DNA of 64,000 bases, from the NCBI RefSeq assembly GCF_014636295.1, contig NZ_BMEC01000007.1, forward strand, positions 124,001-188,000. The letters run 5' to 3'. Position 1 is the first letter of the stretch; the number at the start of each line of letters is the position of its first letter. Origin of the DNA: Marivirga lumbricoides. Its GTDB lineage: Bacteria > Bacteroidota > Bacteroidia > Cytophagales > Cyclobacteriaceae. Shown in pieces: positions 9,389-18,056 of this stretch. Below the pieces are notes generated by a model, which saw only the letters and a program-made list of their open reading frames with translations, did no database searches and was not told the origin of the DNA. The translations under genes were made by a program, and so were the position numbers.

Positions 9389-11503
9389 ATGAAACAAATC
9401 ATACAAAACCTCAAGTCAGGTGAAACAATATTAGAGGAAGTTCCAATGCCTCAAGTAAAATCAGGTAGTGTTTTAATAAGGTCAACTAAAAGTTTAATAT
9501 CTGCAGGTACTGAAAAGATGCTTGTAGAGTTTGGAAAGGCTAATTTTATTGATAAAGCCAGGCAGCAGCCTGATAAAGTGAAACAAGTTTTGGATAAAAT
9601 GAAAACTGATGGCGTTATGCCAACTGTTGAGGCTGTATTCAATAAATTAGGACAACCCTTACCTTTAGGTTATTGTAATGTTGGTATTGTTGAGGCTGTT
9701 GGTAAAGGCGTTGATGATTTTCAAGTAGGAGACAGAGTTATTTCTAACGGAAATCATGCGGAATTTGTAAATATTCCTAAAAATCTTGTTGCCAAAATCC
9801 CTGATAATGTTTCAGATCAAGAGGCTGCTTTTACAGTAATTGGTGCTATAGGTTTACAAGGTATAAGATTATGTAATCCGACTTTTGGAGAGACGATTGT
9901 CGTTACAGGCCTAGGTCTAATAGGATTAATCACCGCTGAACTTTTGCAAGCGAATGGATGTAATGTGATCGGTTTAGATTATGACGAGCAAAAGGTTGAA
10001 ATAGCAAAAAGTAAAGGAATTAATGCAGTAAACCTCAGCGATGGTACAGACCCAGTGCGGTTCGTGAACAATGCTACTTCTCAAATTGGTGCTGATGGGG
10101 TCATTATTACTGCCTCAAATAAATCGAATGATATCATTTCTCAGGCGGCCCAAATGTCCAGAAAAAGAGGAAGGGTTATTTTAATAGGAGTAATTGGTTT
10201 AGACATAAGTAGAGCAGATTTTTATGAGAAGGAATTAACCTTCCAGGTTTCTTGTAGTTATGGTCCAGGAAGATATGATGAAGACTATGAACAGAAGGGA
10301 GTTGATTATCCTCTGCCTTACGTTAGATGGACAGAAAAAAGAAATTTTGAGGCTATACTAAAGGCATTGTCTAATAAAACATTAGATGTCACACCTTTAA
10401 TTAGTGAAGAAATTGCTTTAGAAGATGTTGTTAAAATCTATGAAAAGATTTCAACATCAAAATCTATCGCAACTATTATTAAGTACAGTGATAATGCCAG
10501 TATAAGTCGCAGCATTAAAATATCAGACGCCAATTTTCAAAAAGGTAACGGTAATATCGGTATTATTGGTGCGGGTAATTTTACATCTTCAACAATATTG
10601 CCTTCATTAAAAAAGTGCAATGCGAAAGTTAAATCAATTGCAAGTTCTGGTGGCCTGTCTGGAACTATCCTGGCAAAGAAGTTTGATATTGGTGAATCTA
10701 CTACTGATTATCAGGAGATTTTAAATGACGAAACAGTCGATAGTGTCATTGTTACCACGAGACATAATTTACATGCATCTATGGTAATCGAATCTTTGAA
10801 AAAAGGGAAGCATGTCTTCGTTGAAAAACCTTTGGCTTTAAATAATGAAGAACTGAGCCAAATTATAGAAGAGCAGAGAATTTCTTCAAAGAATATTATG
10901 GTCGGCTATAATAGACGCTTCTCTCCACATACTGAAGCTATTAAGAAAGCTATTGGTAATAATTCTGGCCCCATAAACATAAATGCCACAATGAATGCCG
11001 GATTTATCCCTCAAGATGTATGGGTTCAAGATATGGAAGTTGGAGGTGGTCGTATTATTGGTGAAGCATGCCATTATATCGATTTATTGATTTACCTAAC
11101 TACATCAAAAGTGACAAAAGTCTGTATGAACAGTTTAGGCACGAATGCTAGTGAAAATACCGACAATACAAGTATTCTATTAAAATTTGAAAACGGTTCT
11201 AATGCGGTGATTAATTACTTTGCTAATGGAAGTAAATCTTATTCTAAGGAAAGAATAGAAGTATATTCTAATGAAAGAACTGCAATACTGGATAACTTTA
11301 GAAGGACAAACTTCTACGGATTCAAATCATCAAATCTTAATACAAGATTGGATAAGGGGCATAAAAAGCAATTTGAATTATACAATAAGTTTTTGGTTAA
11401 AGGGGGCCAACCTTTGATTAGTTTAGAAGAGATAATTAACTCAACTAAAGCTTCATTTGCTTGTATTGAAAGTTTAAAAACTAACAGCTGGGTAAATGTT
11501 TAA
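9389..11503 (+). CDS. Bi-domain oxidoreductase: MDR alcohol dehydrogenase fused to Gfo/Idh/MocA
   Basis: A 704-residue fusion. Residues about 1-360 form a medium-chain dehydrogenase: GTEKMLV, GYCNVGIVEAVG, FQVGDRV, then the Rossmann motif VVTGLGLIGLI (about 169-179). The structural zinc Cys cluster is absent. Residues about 385-700 form a Gfo/Idh/MocA oxidoreductase with IGIIGAGNF (about 388-396) and the catalytic-region motif FVEKPLALN (about 476-484). The architecture is a recognised one, often found next to heparinase-like genes in polysaccharide loci, exactly as here. It probably oxidises or epimerises a nucleotide sugar or sugar acid; the substrate is unknown. It overlaps the heparinase-like gene by 8 nt. 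Confidence 0.88.
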   Translation: MKQIIQNLKSGETILEEVPMPQVKSGSVLIRSTKSLISAGTEKMLVEFGKANFIDKARQQPDKVKQVLDKMKTDGVMPTVEAVFNKLGQPLPLGYCNVGIVEAVGKGVDDFQVGDRVISNGNHAEFVNIPKNLVAKIPDNVSDQEAAFTVIGAIGLQGIRLCNPTFGETIVVTGLGLIGLITAELLQANGCNVIGLDYDEQKVEIAKSKGINAVNLSDGTDPVRFVNNATSQIGADGVIITASNKSNDIISQAAQMSRKRGRVILIGVIGLDISRADFYEKELTFQVSCSYGPGRYDEDYEQKGVDYPLPYVRWTEKRNFEAILKALSNKTLDVTPLISEEIALEDVVKIYEKISTSKSIATIIKYSDNASISRSIKISDANFQKGNGNIGIIGAGNFTSSTILPSLKKCNAKVKSIASSGGLSGTILAKKFDIGESTTDYQEILNDETVDSVIVTTRHNLHASMVIESLKKGKHVFVEKPLALNNEELSQIIEEQRISSKNIMVGYNRRFSPHTEAIKKAIGNNSGPININATMNAGFIPQDVWVQDMEVGGGRIIGEACHYIDLLIYLTTSKVTKVCMNSLGTNASENTDNTSILLKFENGSNAVINYFANGSKSYSKERIEVYSNERTAILDNFRRTNFYGFKSSNLNTRLDKGHKKQFELYNKFLVKGGQPLISLEEIINSTKASFACIESLKTNSWVNV

Positions 11504-13088
11504 AAGACTCCTTAGAATCTATCATACTTTAAAATATTTGAAGCCCGTGCAATTTTATTTTCGCGGGTTTTATTTTTTAAGAAATAAAATATTTGGAAAT
11601 AACTTAAAATTTGTTTCCTACCCAATAGATAAAAAGTCTGACCTGCCTTTATTAGAATTTCCCAAAAGCCGAGTTTCATATAAAAACATAGCAGATTTTG
11701 AGTTTTTGAATTTTTCTAAGAAATTTAAATCGTTCAGAAATATAGATTGGAACTATTTTGAATTTGGTAAACTTTGGTGCTACAACCTTAATTATTTTGA
11801 CTTCTTGCTACAACAAGATTTGTCAAAAGAAGAAGGCTTAAAACTTATCAATGACTACATATCTAAAGCAGAAGTCCTTAAAGATGGACTAGAGCCTTAC
11901 CCTATATCCTTGAGAAATATTAATTGGATAAAATTCTTAACAATTCATCACATTAGTAATAAAAAGATTGATTCTTTTATCTATTCATGTTACCTCCATT
12001 TACTAAAGAACTTAGAGTATCATTTATTGGGAAACCATTTACTTGAAAATGCCTTTTCAATATTCATGGGGTCAATTTATTTTAATGATGAAAAGCTGTA
12101 TGAGAGAGCAAAAAGAAATTTAAAAACCGAATTGACAGAACAAATTTTAGATGATGGTGCTCATTTTGAGTTGTCTCCAATGTATCATCATATTCTATTA
12201 GAGCGATTATTAGATTCTATAAATTTTGCAAAATCTTCGACCGAATTCGAAGATCAAACATTCTTAGATTTTCTATCAAAAAAAGCTGAAGTAATGCTCA
12301 GCTGGATGGAGAAAATGAAAATGAGCAATGGCGATATGCCTCTTTTAAATGATTCAGGTCTTGAAATTGCTAAATCTGCCGATGCATTAATTGAATATGC
12401 CCAGAGCATAGGAGTAACTGCATCTGAAAATACAATATTAAAGTCTAGTGGATATAGAAAATATAAAAGTCCAAATTGGGAATTAATTACTGATGCTGGA
12501 AAGCCAGGGCCTGAGTATATACCAGGACATTCGCATGCCGACATAGGTAATTTTATATTGTATAATAATAATAAACCATTTATAATAGATCCAGGCATTT
12601 CGACTTATGAAAAAAATGGAAGAAGAAATTTAGAAAGATCAACTGAATTCCACAATACTGTAGTAGTAGATGCTAAAAATCAATCGGATGTTTGGGGAGG
12701 TTTTAGATTAGGTAAACGAGCAGAAGTAAAAATTCTAAAGGAGTCAGGTAGCTATTTGAAATTATCTCATAATGGCTACAAATCAATTTGTGGTGATCAC
12801 ATAAGAGAGTTTCAGTTTTCTGACACTCTTATCACAATTCAAGACGTATTATCGATAGGAAGTCGTAATTGCAGTGCCATAGCATATTTCCATTTGTCAA
12901 AGAGTATAAAAATTGTAGATAAAGGAACTGACGAAATCTCTTTTGATAATGGTGTTATAATGAAGTTTGCAAATGCTATTTCAATTGATGTTGAAAAATA
13001 TAATTGTCCTGATGGCTTTAATAGTTATATTACATGTGATAAATTAGCAGTTCATTTTAATAAATCACTTGAGACCCAAATTTTTTAG
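11496..13088 (+). CDS. Heparinase II/III-like / alginate-lyase family protein
   Basis: A 530-residue protein with an alpha-toroid N-terminal half, including NHLLENAFSIFMGS (about 178-191) and HFELSPMYHHILLERL (about 224-239), and a beta-sandwich half with GHSHADIGNFILYNN (about 343-357), FIIDPGISTYE and EFHNTVVVDAKNQSDVWG. The His/Tyr positions are those expected of heparinase II/III-type uronate lyases. There is no signal peptide, so unlike secreted lyases this one is probably cytoplasmic or membrane-associated and may act on the assembling glycan. Homologues occur in O-antigen and capsule loci beside the bi-domain oxidoreductase. Lyase, epimerase or editing roles are all possible. Confidence 0.85.
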   Translation: MFKRLLRIYHTLKYLKPVQFYFRGFYFLRNKIFGNNLKFVSYPIDKKSDLPLLEFPKSRVSYKNIADFEFLNFSKKFKSFRNIDWNYFEFGKLWCYNLNYFDFLLQQDLSKEEGLKLINDYISKAEVLKDGLEPYPISLRNINWIKFLTIHHISNKKIDSFIYSCYLHLLKNLEYHLLGNHLLENAFSIFMGSIYFNDEKLYERAKRNLKTELTEQILDDGAHFELSPMYHHILLERLLDSINFAKSSTEFEDQTFLDFLSKKAEVMLSWMEKMKMSNGDMPLLNDSGLEIAKSADALIEYAQSIGVTASENTILKSSGYRKYKSPNWELITDAGKPGPEYIPGHSHADIGNFILYNNNKPFIIDPGISTYEKNGRRNLERSTEFHNTVVVDAKNQSDVWGGFRLGKRAEVKILKESGSYLKLSHNGYKSICGDHIREFQFSDTLITIQDVLSIGSRNCSAIAYFHLSKSIKIVDKGTDEISFDNGVIMKFANAISIDVEKYNCPDGFNSYITCDKLAVHFNKSLETQIF

Positions 13089-14300
13089 ATGAAAATCCTA
13101 TTCCTTACAGATAATTTCCCGCCGGAAGTAAATGCTCCTGCTACAAGAACCTTTGAGCATTGTAAGGAGTGGATAAAAGAAGGAGTAGAGGTTACTGTTA
13201 TAACTTGCAACCCTAATTTTCCACAGGGTAAAGTTTATGATGGATACAAAAATAGATTTCTCCCACAAAAAGAAGTAGTAGAAGGGATTAATGTTATTAG
13301 AGTATGGTCCTATATTACTAAGAATGAAGGATTCTTTAAAAGAACAATAGATTATATCAGTTATTCATTGTCAGCATTTATAGTAGGCTTATTTGAAAAA
13401 ACAGATTTAATAGTGGCTACCTCTCCCCAATTCTTTACAGCAATCTCGGGTTTTTGGTTAGCATTCTTTAAAAGAAAAAAATGGATTTTCGAACTTCGTG
13501 ACCTTTGGCCTGATTCGATTCGCTCTGTTACTTCTATGAGCAACCAGTGGATACTCAACCTTCTAGAAAAGATAGAGTTAAGACTTTATAAAAATGCTAA
13601 TTTAATTATAGCTGTAACTGATGCTTTTAAAAGTAATCTTATTAATAGAGGTATAGATGCTGAAAAAATAGTTGTGGTTACAAATGGCTGTAACTTAGAA
13701 TTATTTGACCCCCAAGTGGATGCTTCCGAACTTAGAAACAAGTTAAATTTGAATGATAAAATTGTAGTTTCTTACATAGGAACTCATGGACTAGCTCATG
13801 ATTTAGAGCTGTATGTATCAAATCTTGATAAAATCGAAAATAGCAAGGTGGAATTTCTATTTATTGGAGATGGAGCCAACAAAAAACTATTAGTTCAGAA
13901 AGCAGAAGAATTGAATTTAAAAAATGTTCAATTTTTAGACCCGGTGCCTAAAACTGAGATAGTAAAATACTGGGCTTTAGCAGATTTTGCACTGATCCCC
14001 CTAAAAAGGGATGATACTTTTAAAACAGTGATCCCATCAAAAATATTTGAGGCTGCAGCCATGGGAAAGCCTATATTGCTGGGAGTTGATGGTCAGGCCC
14101 GGGAAATAATGGAAGAGCACGATGCTGGCCTGTATTTTGAACCAGGAAATTTTGATGATTTTAGTTTGAAGCTTAATAGGTTAATCGATAATTTAGAATT
14201 AAAAGATCAAATCAAAAATAATTGTTCATATCTCGCCAAAGCCTATGATCGTAAAAATTTGGCTAAACAAATGTTGAAAGAATTAAAAGAGTTGCTTTGA
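13089..14300 (+). CDS. GT4 glycosyltransferase, WbuB-like
   Basis: A 403-residue GT-B enzyme starting directly after the previous stop. The N-terminus ILFLTDNFPPEVNAPATRTF and the motif FELRDLWPDSIRSV (about 133-146) are hallmarks of the WbuB-like branch of GT4, which includes amino-deoxy-hexose transferases. The donor site includes KTVIPSKIFEAAAMGKPIL (about 311-329), with EAAAMGKP in the expected place. In many O-antigen loci a WbuB-type enzyme adds the second sugar, and the next gene is the WecA-type initiating transferase, which fits that role. The exact donor is inferred only by family. Confidence 0.87.
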   Translation: MKILFLTDNFPPEVNAPATRTFEHCKEWIKEGVEVTVITCNPNFPQGKVYDGYKNRFLPQKEVVEGINVIRVWSYITKNEGFFKRTIDYISYSLSAFIVGLFEKTDLIVATSPQFFTAISGFWLAFFKRKKWIFELRDLWPDSIRSVTSMSNQWILNLLEKIELRLYKNANLIIAVTDAFKSNLINRGIDAEKIVVVTNGCNLELFDPQVDASELRNKLNLNDKIVVSYIGTHGLAHDLELYVSNLDKIENSKVEFLFIGDGANKKLLVQKAEELNLKNVQFLDPVPKTEIVKYWALADFALIPLKRDDTFKTVIPSKIFEAAAMGKPILLGVDGQAREIMEEHDAGLYFEPGNFDDFSLKLNRLIDNLELKDQIKNNCSYLAKAYDRKNLAKQMLKELKELL

Positions 14301-14352
14301 ATTTAGTTTTAAAAGGTCTTTTTAGAAAATTAGCTAATTCCCTAAAACCCTC

Positions 14353-14360
14353 TAAATTTG
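14353..14360 (+). promoter_or_regulatory. Candidate -7 element (TAnnTTTG) upstream of the WecA-like gene
   Basis: TAAATTTG matches the Bacteroidota -7 consensus and lies 38 nt before the ATG at 14399. No clear TTG is found at the usual distance upstream, so the promoter call is tentative. Confidence 0.35.
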
Positions 14361-14398
14361 CAATCATTAATAAATGACTGAGTTATCAAACTTAAAAA

Positions 14399-15481
14399 AT
14401 GCCCCAAACCCTAGCTAGTCTTATAACATCCTTTATTCTTACGTTTTTGTTGACGCCATTAGTGATTGGCTTCTTCAAAAAGAAGAATATCATGGATATA
14501 CCAGGCGGTAGAAAAATTCACACTGACAATACCCCAAGCATGGGTGGGATAGCTATCTTTTTGGGTGTTATCCTTGCTATCCTGATCTGGATGCCTCTAA
14601 GAGGATTGGGAACTTTTAAATTTTTCTTTGGAGCCATTGCTATTATGTTTGTAGTAGGCCTAAGGGATGACTTGGTGCCAGTAAGGCCTTCTGTAAAGTT
14701 AGCGGCTCAATTGCTATCCTCGTGCATGGTGGTTTTTTTGATGGATGTAAGATTGAGAGCACTTTACGATATCTTTACTGTAAGTGAAATACCATATGGG
14801 CTCAGCGTATTGATTACGTTATTTACATTTATTGTTATCACTAATTCTTATAATCTTATTGATGGTTTAGATGGGCTGGCCAGCAGCATTGGAATCATTG
14901 CATTCTTTGTATTTGGAATCTTCTTCTTTTTGGTAGGCCAGATCTATTTTGCCATGATCTGCTTTGGCTTTATTGGGGCTTTAATCGCGTTTCTGAATTT
15001 TAATTGGGAGCCCTCAAGAATCTTTATGGGTGATACAGGAGCTTTATTAATCGGGTTTGTACTTTCTGTAGTTTCTATAAAATTTATTGATTTTAATTAT
15101 TTCTTACCCGAAGAAACACCATTTAAACTACATTCCTCTGTAGGAGTGGCAGTGGCAATTATAATTATTCCGTTATTTGATACTTTAAGAGTATTTATTT
15201 CCAGGGCTATGAAGAAAAGATCGCCTTTTTCTCCGGATAAAACCCATATCCACCACATGCTGATGAGGTTGGGTTATAGTCATGCCCAAACTACTTTGAT
15301 AATGATTGTGCTGAACCTGGTGATAATCGGCATTGCTTTAGCGTTAGATTTTTTGGGAGATAATCTGCTTGTTCCGATTGTTATTGGTATTTGTGTAATC
15401 CTTAGCGTAAGCTTGGATACCTTAGTGAAATCTTCAATTGCCAGAAAGAAAAGAGAGATCAAAAAGTTTCGAAGAGATTAA
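14399..15481 (+). CDS. WecA/MraY-family undecaprenyl-phosphate sugar-1-phosphate transferase
   Basis: A 360-residue integral membrane enzyme with about 10-11 helices. All signatures of the polyprenyl-phosphate N-acetylhexosamine-1-P transferase family are present: IPGGRKIHTDNTPSMGG (about 37-53), GLRDDLVPV with the Mg-binding DD pair (about 87-95), NSYNLIDGLDGLAS (about 149-162), FMGDTGALLIGF (about 210-221) and DKTHIHHMLMRLG (about 280-292). It transfers a sugar-1-phosphate from a UDP-sugar to undecaprenyl phosphate, starting the repeat unit. The HIHHML form points to the WecA/TagO group rather than MraY. It is 98 nt downstream of the GT4 gene and may also be transcribed separately. Confidence 0.92.
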   Translation: MPQTLASLITSFILTFLLTPLVIGFFKKKNIMDIPGGRKIHTDNTPSMGGIAIFLGVILAILIWMPLRGLGTFKFFFGAIAIMFVVGLRDDLVPVRPSVKLAAQLLSSCMVVFLMDVRLRALYDIFTVSEIPYGLSVLITLFTFIVITNSYNLIDGLDGLASSIGIIAFFVFGIFFFLVGQIYFAMICFGFIGALIAFLNFNWEPSRIFMGDTGALLIGFVLSVVSIKFIDFNYFLPEETPFKLHSSVGVAVAIIIIPLFDTLRVFISRAMKKRSPFSPDKTHIHHMLMRLGYSHAQTTLIMIVLNLVIIGIALALDFLGDNLLVPIVIGICVILSVSLDTLVKSSIARKKREIKKFRRD

Positions 15482-15488
15482 GTAGTAA

Positions 15489-15522
15489 GAGCATTTCCAG
15501 GTATCAATTTTTGGAAATGCTC
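15489..15522. terminator. Inverted repeat between convergent genes
   Basis: GAGCATTTCC (15489-15498) pairs perfectly with GGAAATGCTC (15513-15522), extendable by one A-T pair, around a 12-14 nt loop. It sits between the convergent wecA-like and cysQ genes and can serve both strands. There is no clear T-run after the stem, so its efficiency is uncertain. Confidence 0.5.
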
Positions 15523-15535
15523 GATGCGAATCATA

Positions 15536-16303
15536 TCAAAACCCTAAGCACAAGAAACTCCCGTTCAACAAGTTTTCCTTATTGTAATTAAACCTTTCCT
15601 CTTCCTTATCACCTTTGAATACTTTTCCTCCGGCAGCTTCTAAAACCGCCTGACCAGCACCAGTATCCCATTCCATAGTAGGTCCGTGTCGATAATAAAT
15701 ATCTGCTTTACCTTCTGCCACCATACAAAATTTTAAAGAGCTTCCTTTGGAAATATTATCTGTCACATCATATTTAGCTAATAAAGTATCTTCTTCAGGT
15801 GAAGCGTGTGAAGCACTCCTCACAGCGATTCTATTAGCTTGCTTATGGTTCACTTTTAGTTGAGTTTCTTTTGAACCCTCTACTTTGTAAGCCCCCAATT
15901 CACTTCCATAATAGTATGTTTCAGTGGCAGGAACATAGATCATTCCAAGCAAAGGATAGCCTTCTTTTATAAGGGCAATATTCACAGTGAACTGTCCATT
16001 TCTTTTTATAAATTCTTTAGTTCCGTCTAAGGGATCCACTAACCAAAAGGTATCCCAGCTTTTTCTTTCACTATAGCCAATATGTTTGCCTTCCTCGGAT
16101 AAAATAGGATATTTGACAGCCAGTGATTCCAAACCTTTCTTTATTACATCATCCGCAGCTTTGTCTGCTAAAGTAAGCGGGCTATCATCTGCTTTATGGT
16201 CTACTACAGTACTTAAATCAGCATCATTGTAAATATGCATAATAGCATCTCCAGCATCTTTAGCTATATTTTTAAGTTCAATCAGTAATTCTTGGGTATT
16301 CAT
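15536..16303 (-). CDS. cysQ: 3'(2'),5'-bisphosphate nucleotidase CysQ
   Basis: A 255-residue member of the inositol-monophosphatase/FIG superfamily. Metal-binding motifs are complete: SEEG (69-72), DPLDGTKEF (90-98) and EWDTGAGQAV (211-220). CysQ hydrolyses PAP (and PAPS) to AMP (and APS), removing the toxic by-product of sulfotransferase or PAPS-reductase reactions. The location beside cysC-cysD-cysN, in the opposite direction, supports this over an inositol phosphatase role. The neighbouring polysaccharide locus suggests that sulfation may be one source of PAP. Confidence 0.92.
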   Translation of the reverse strand: MNTQELLIELKNIAKDAGDAIMHIYNDADLSTVVDHKADDSPLTLADKAADDVIKKGLESLAVKYPILSEEGKHIGYSERKSWDTFWLVDPLDGTKEFIKRNGQFTVNIALIKEGYPLLGMIYVPATETYYYGSELGAYKVEGSKETQLKVNHKQANRIAVRSASHASPEEDTLLAKYDVTDNISKGSSLKFCMVAEGKADIYYRHGPTMEWDTGAGQAVLEAAGGKVFKGDKEEERFNYNKENLLNGSFLCLGF

Positions 16304-16426
16304 AATTTTATTTTTTTCAAATTTCAGACAATAAAAAAAAAGGTGAGGTTTTAAGGCAATTTATAGAGATTAATCACTGCCTAATTTCATTTCTTTCTTT
16401 CTGTGCCTTAAAATTACATGACATTA

Positions 16427-16459
16427 TTTGATATTAATAGTAATAGTCTATTAACTTTG
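16427..16459 (+). promoter_or_regulatory. Bacteroidota-type promoter for cysC-cysD-cysN
   Basis: TTTG (16427-16430) and TAACTTTG (16452-16459) are separated by 21 nt and match the -33 / -7 consensus. The -7 element ends 16 nt before the chosen TTG start of cysC, leaving a very short leader. Confidence 0.6.
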
Positions 16460-16475
16460 TAGGAAATAAAATAAT

Positions 16476-17066
16476 TTGAATAATATATATCCAATTTTCG
16501 ACACTGTCCTTACCAGAAATGATAAGGAAAAGCTGCTAAAACAGAAGGGCTTAGTAGTATGGATGGTAGGGCTGTCAGGTTCTGGCAAGAGTACCTTGGC
16601 TACAGCTTTGGAAAATTCTTTACATGCCAGAGGTAATTTAACTCAACTGTTGGATGGGGATAATTTAAGAGTTGGTATTAATAATAACCTTACATTTAGT
16701 CCTGAAGATAGAAAGGAAAATATCAGGCGTGCTGCTGAAACTGCCAAACTTTTTATGAATGCAGGTTTGGTAACAATTTGTTCTTTTATCAGCCCTACTG
16801 AAGAAATCAGAGCAATGGCCAGAGAGATTATTGGTGAAGGTTATGTGGAAGTATATATTGATTGTCCTTTAGAGGTGTGTGAAAGCAGGGATGTTAAAGG
16901 TCTTTACGCAAAAGCAAGAAAAGGAGAAATTAAAGAATTTACAGGGATCAGCGCACCTTTTGAAATACCGAAACAGCCTGAAATTAAAATTGATACTGCT
17001 AACCAGGAATTGGAGAGCAGCCATCAGCAATTAGTAAATCAGATAATAGAGAGAATAAAATATTAA
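16476..17066 (+). CDS. cysC: Adenylylsulfate kinase (APS kinase)
   Basis: A 196-residue enzyme that phosphorylates APS to PAPS with ATP. Walker A is GLSGSGKST (32-40), the DGDNLR motif is at 60-65, followed by APS-binding ENIRRAAE and ICSFISPTEE. The only start that retains the N-terminal part of the fold is a TTG at 16476 (LNNIYPIF as read, initiator Met); the first in-frame ATG is just before the P-loop and would truncate the protein. The stop is followed one base later by cysD. With CysD and CysN it makes PAPS from sulfate. Confidence 0.93.
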   Translation: MNNIYPIFDTVLTRNDKEKLLKQKGLVVWMVGLSGSGKSTLATALENSLHARGNLTQLLDGDNLRVGINNNLTFSPEDRKENIRRAAETAKLFMNAGLVTICSFISPTEEIRAMAREIIGEGYVEVYIDCPLEVCESRDVKGLYAKARKGEIKEFTGISAPFEIPKQPEIKIDTANQELESSHQQLVNQIIERIKY

Positions 17067-17067
17067 A

Positions 17068-17973
17068 ATGGGATCATACAACTTATCACATCTTGAACAG
17101 CTGGAATCAGAAGCTATTTACATTTTTAGAGAAGTAGCAGCACAATTCGAAAAACCGGTGATTTTATTCTCCGGTGGAAAAGATTCTATCACAATGGTAC
17201 ACCTGGCACAAAAAGCTTTTTGGCCTGCTAAGATACCTTTCCCATTACTTCATATTGATACTGGACATAATTTTCCTGAAGCAATAGAATTCAGAGATAA
17301 TCTGGCGAAGAAATACAATGTGAAATTAGATGTAGGTCTGGTTCAGGATTCTATAGATAGGGGAACTGCAAAAGAGGAAAAGGGACTTAATCCTAGCAGA
17401 AATACTTTACAATCAATTACGCTACTCGAAAAGCTGGAGGAAGGCAAATATGACGCTGCCTTTGGTGGGGGACGAAGAGATGAAGAAAAGGCCAGAGCAA
17501 AAGAAAGATTTTTCTCCCATAGAGATGACTTTGGACAGTGGGATCCTAAAAATCAGAGGTCTGAACTTTGGAACCTATATAATGGAATGAAAGCGCCAGG
17601 GGAGTCATTTAGAATCTTCCCCATCAGTAATTGGACAGAAATGGATGTTTGGCAGTATATTAAAAAGGAGAAAATTGAATTGCCTAGCATATATTTCTCA
17701 CATGAAAGAAATGTAGTCAACAGAAATGGAGTATTAATTGCTGAATCTCCTTACAATACTTTACTGGAAGGTGAAAAGTACGAAAAGCAAATTATCAGAT
17801 ACAGAACGCTGGGATGTATGACAATTACCGGAGCTGTAAATTCTGACGCTGATACCCTTGATAAAATTATTGAGGAAGTAGCTGCGGCCAGGCAAACAGA
17901 ACGTGGTAATAGGGCTGACGATAAAAGGTCTGAAGCTGCAATGGAAGACAGAAAGAGACAGGGATATTTCTAA
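17068..17973 (+). CDS. cysD: Sulfate adenylyltransferase subunit 2
   Basis: A 301-residue ATP-pyrophosphatase-fold protein, the usual length for CysD. The PP-loop SGGKDS is at 35-40, followed by LLHIDTGHNFPE, the Gly/Arg-rich FGGGRRDEEKARAKER and FPISNWTEMDVWQYI. It adenylates sulfate to APS in complex with the GTPase CysN. The ATG is one nt after the cysC stop. The C-terminus KRQGYF is the conserved CysD tail. Confidence 0.95.
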   Translation: MGSYNLSHLEQLESEAIYIFREVAAQFEKPVILFSGGKDSITMVHLAQKAFWPAKIPFPLLHIDTGHNFPEAIEFRDNLAKKYNVKLDVGLVQDSIDRGTAKEEKGLNPSRNTLQSITLLEKLEEGKYDAAFGGGRRDEEKARAKERFFSHRDDFGQWDPKNQRSELWNLYNGMKAPGESFRIFPISNWTEMDVWQYIKKEKIELPSIYFSHERNVVNRNGVLIAESPYNTLLEGEKYEKQIIRYRTLGCMTITGAVNSDADTLDKIIEEVAAARQTERGNRADDKRSEAAMEDRKRQGYF

Positions 17974-18056
17974 ACATACATTTAACCTCAATCTCCCTCA
18001 CAGTGCTAGTAAATAAAATTTTAAAACCTGGGAGTTAACCTCTAGAATTTCAAAAA

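Noticed and set aside
12254-12598. A 114-residue - strand frame within the heparinase-like gene
   Set aside because: It is antisense to conserved heparinase motifs and has no family signature.
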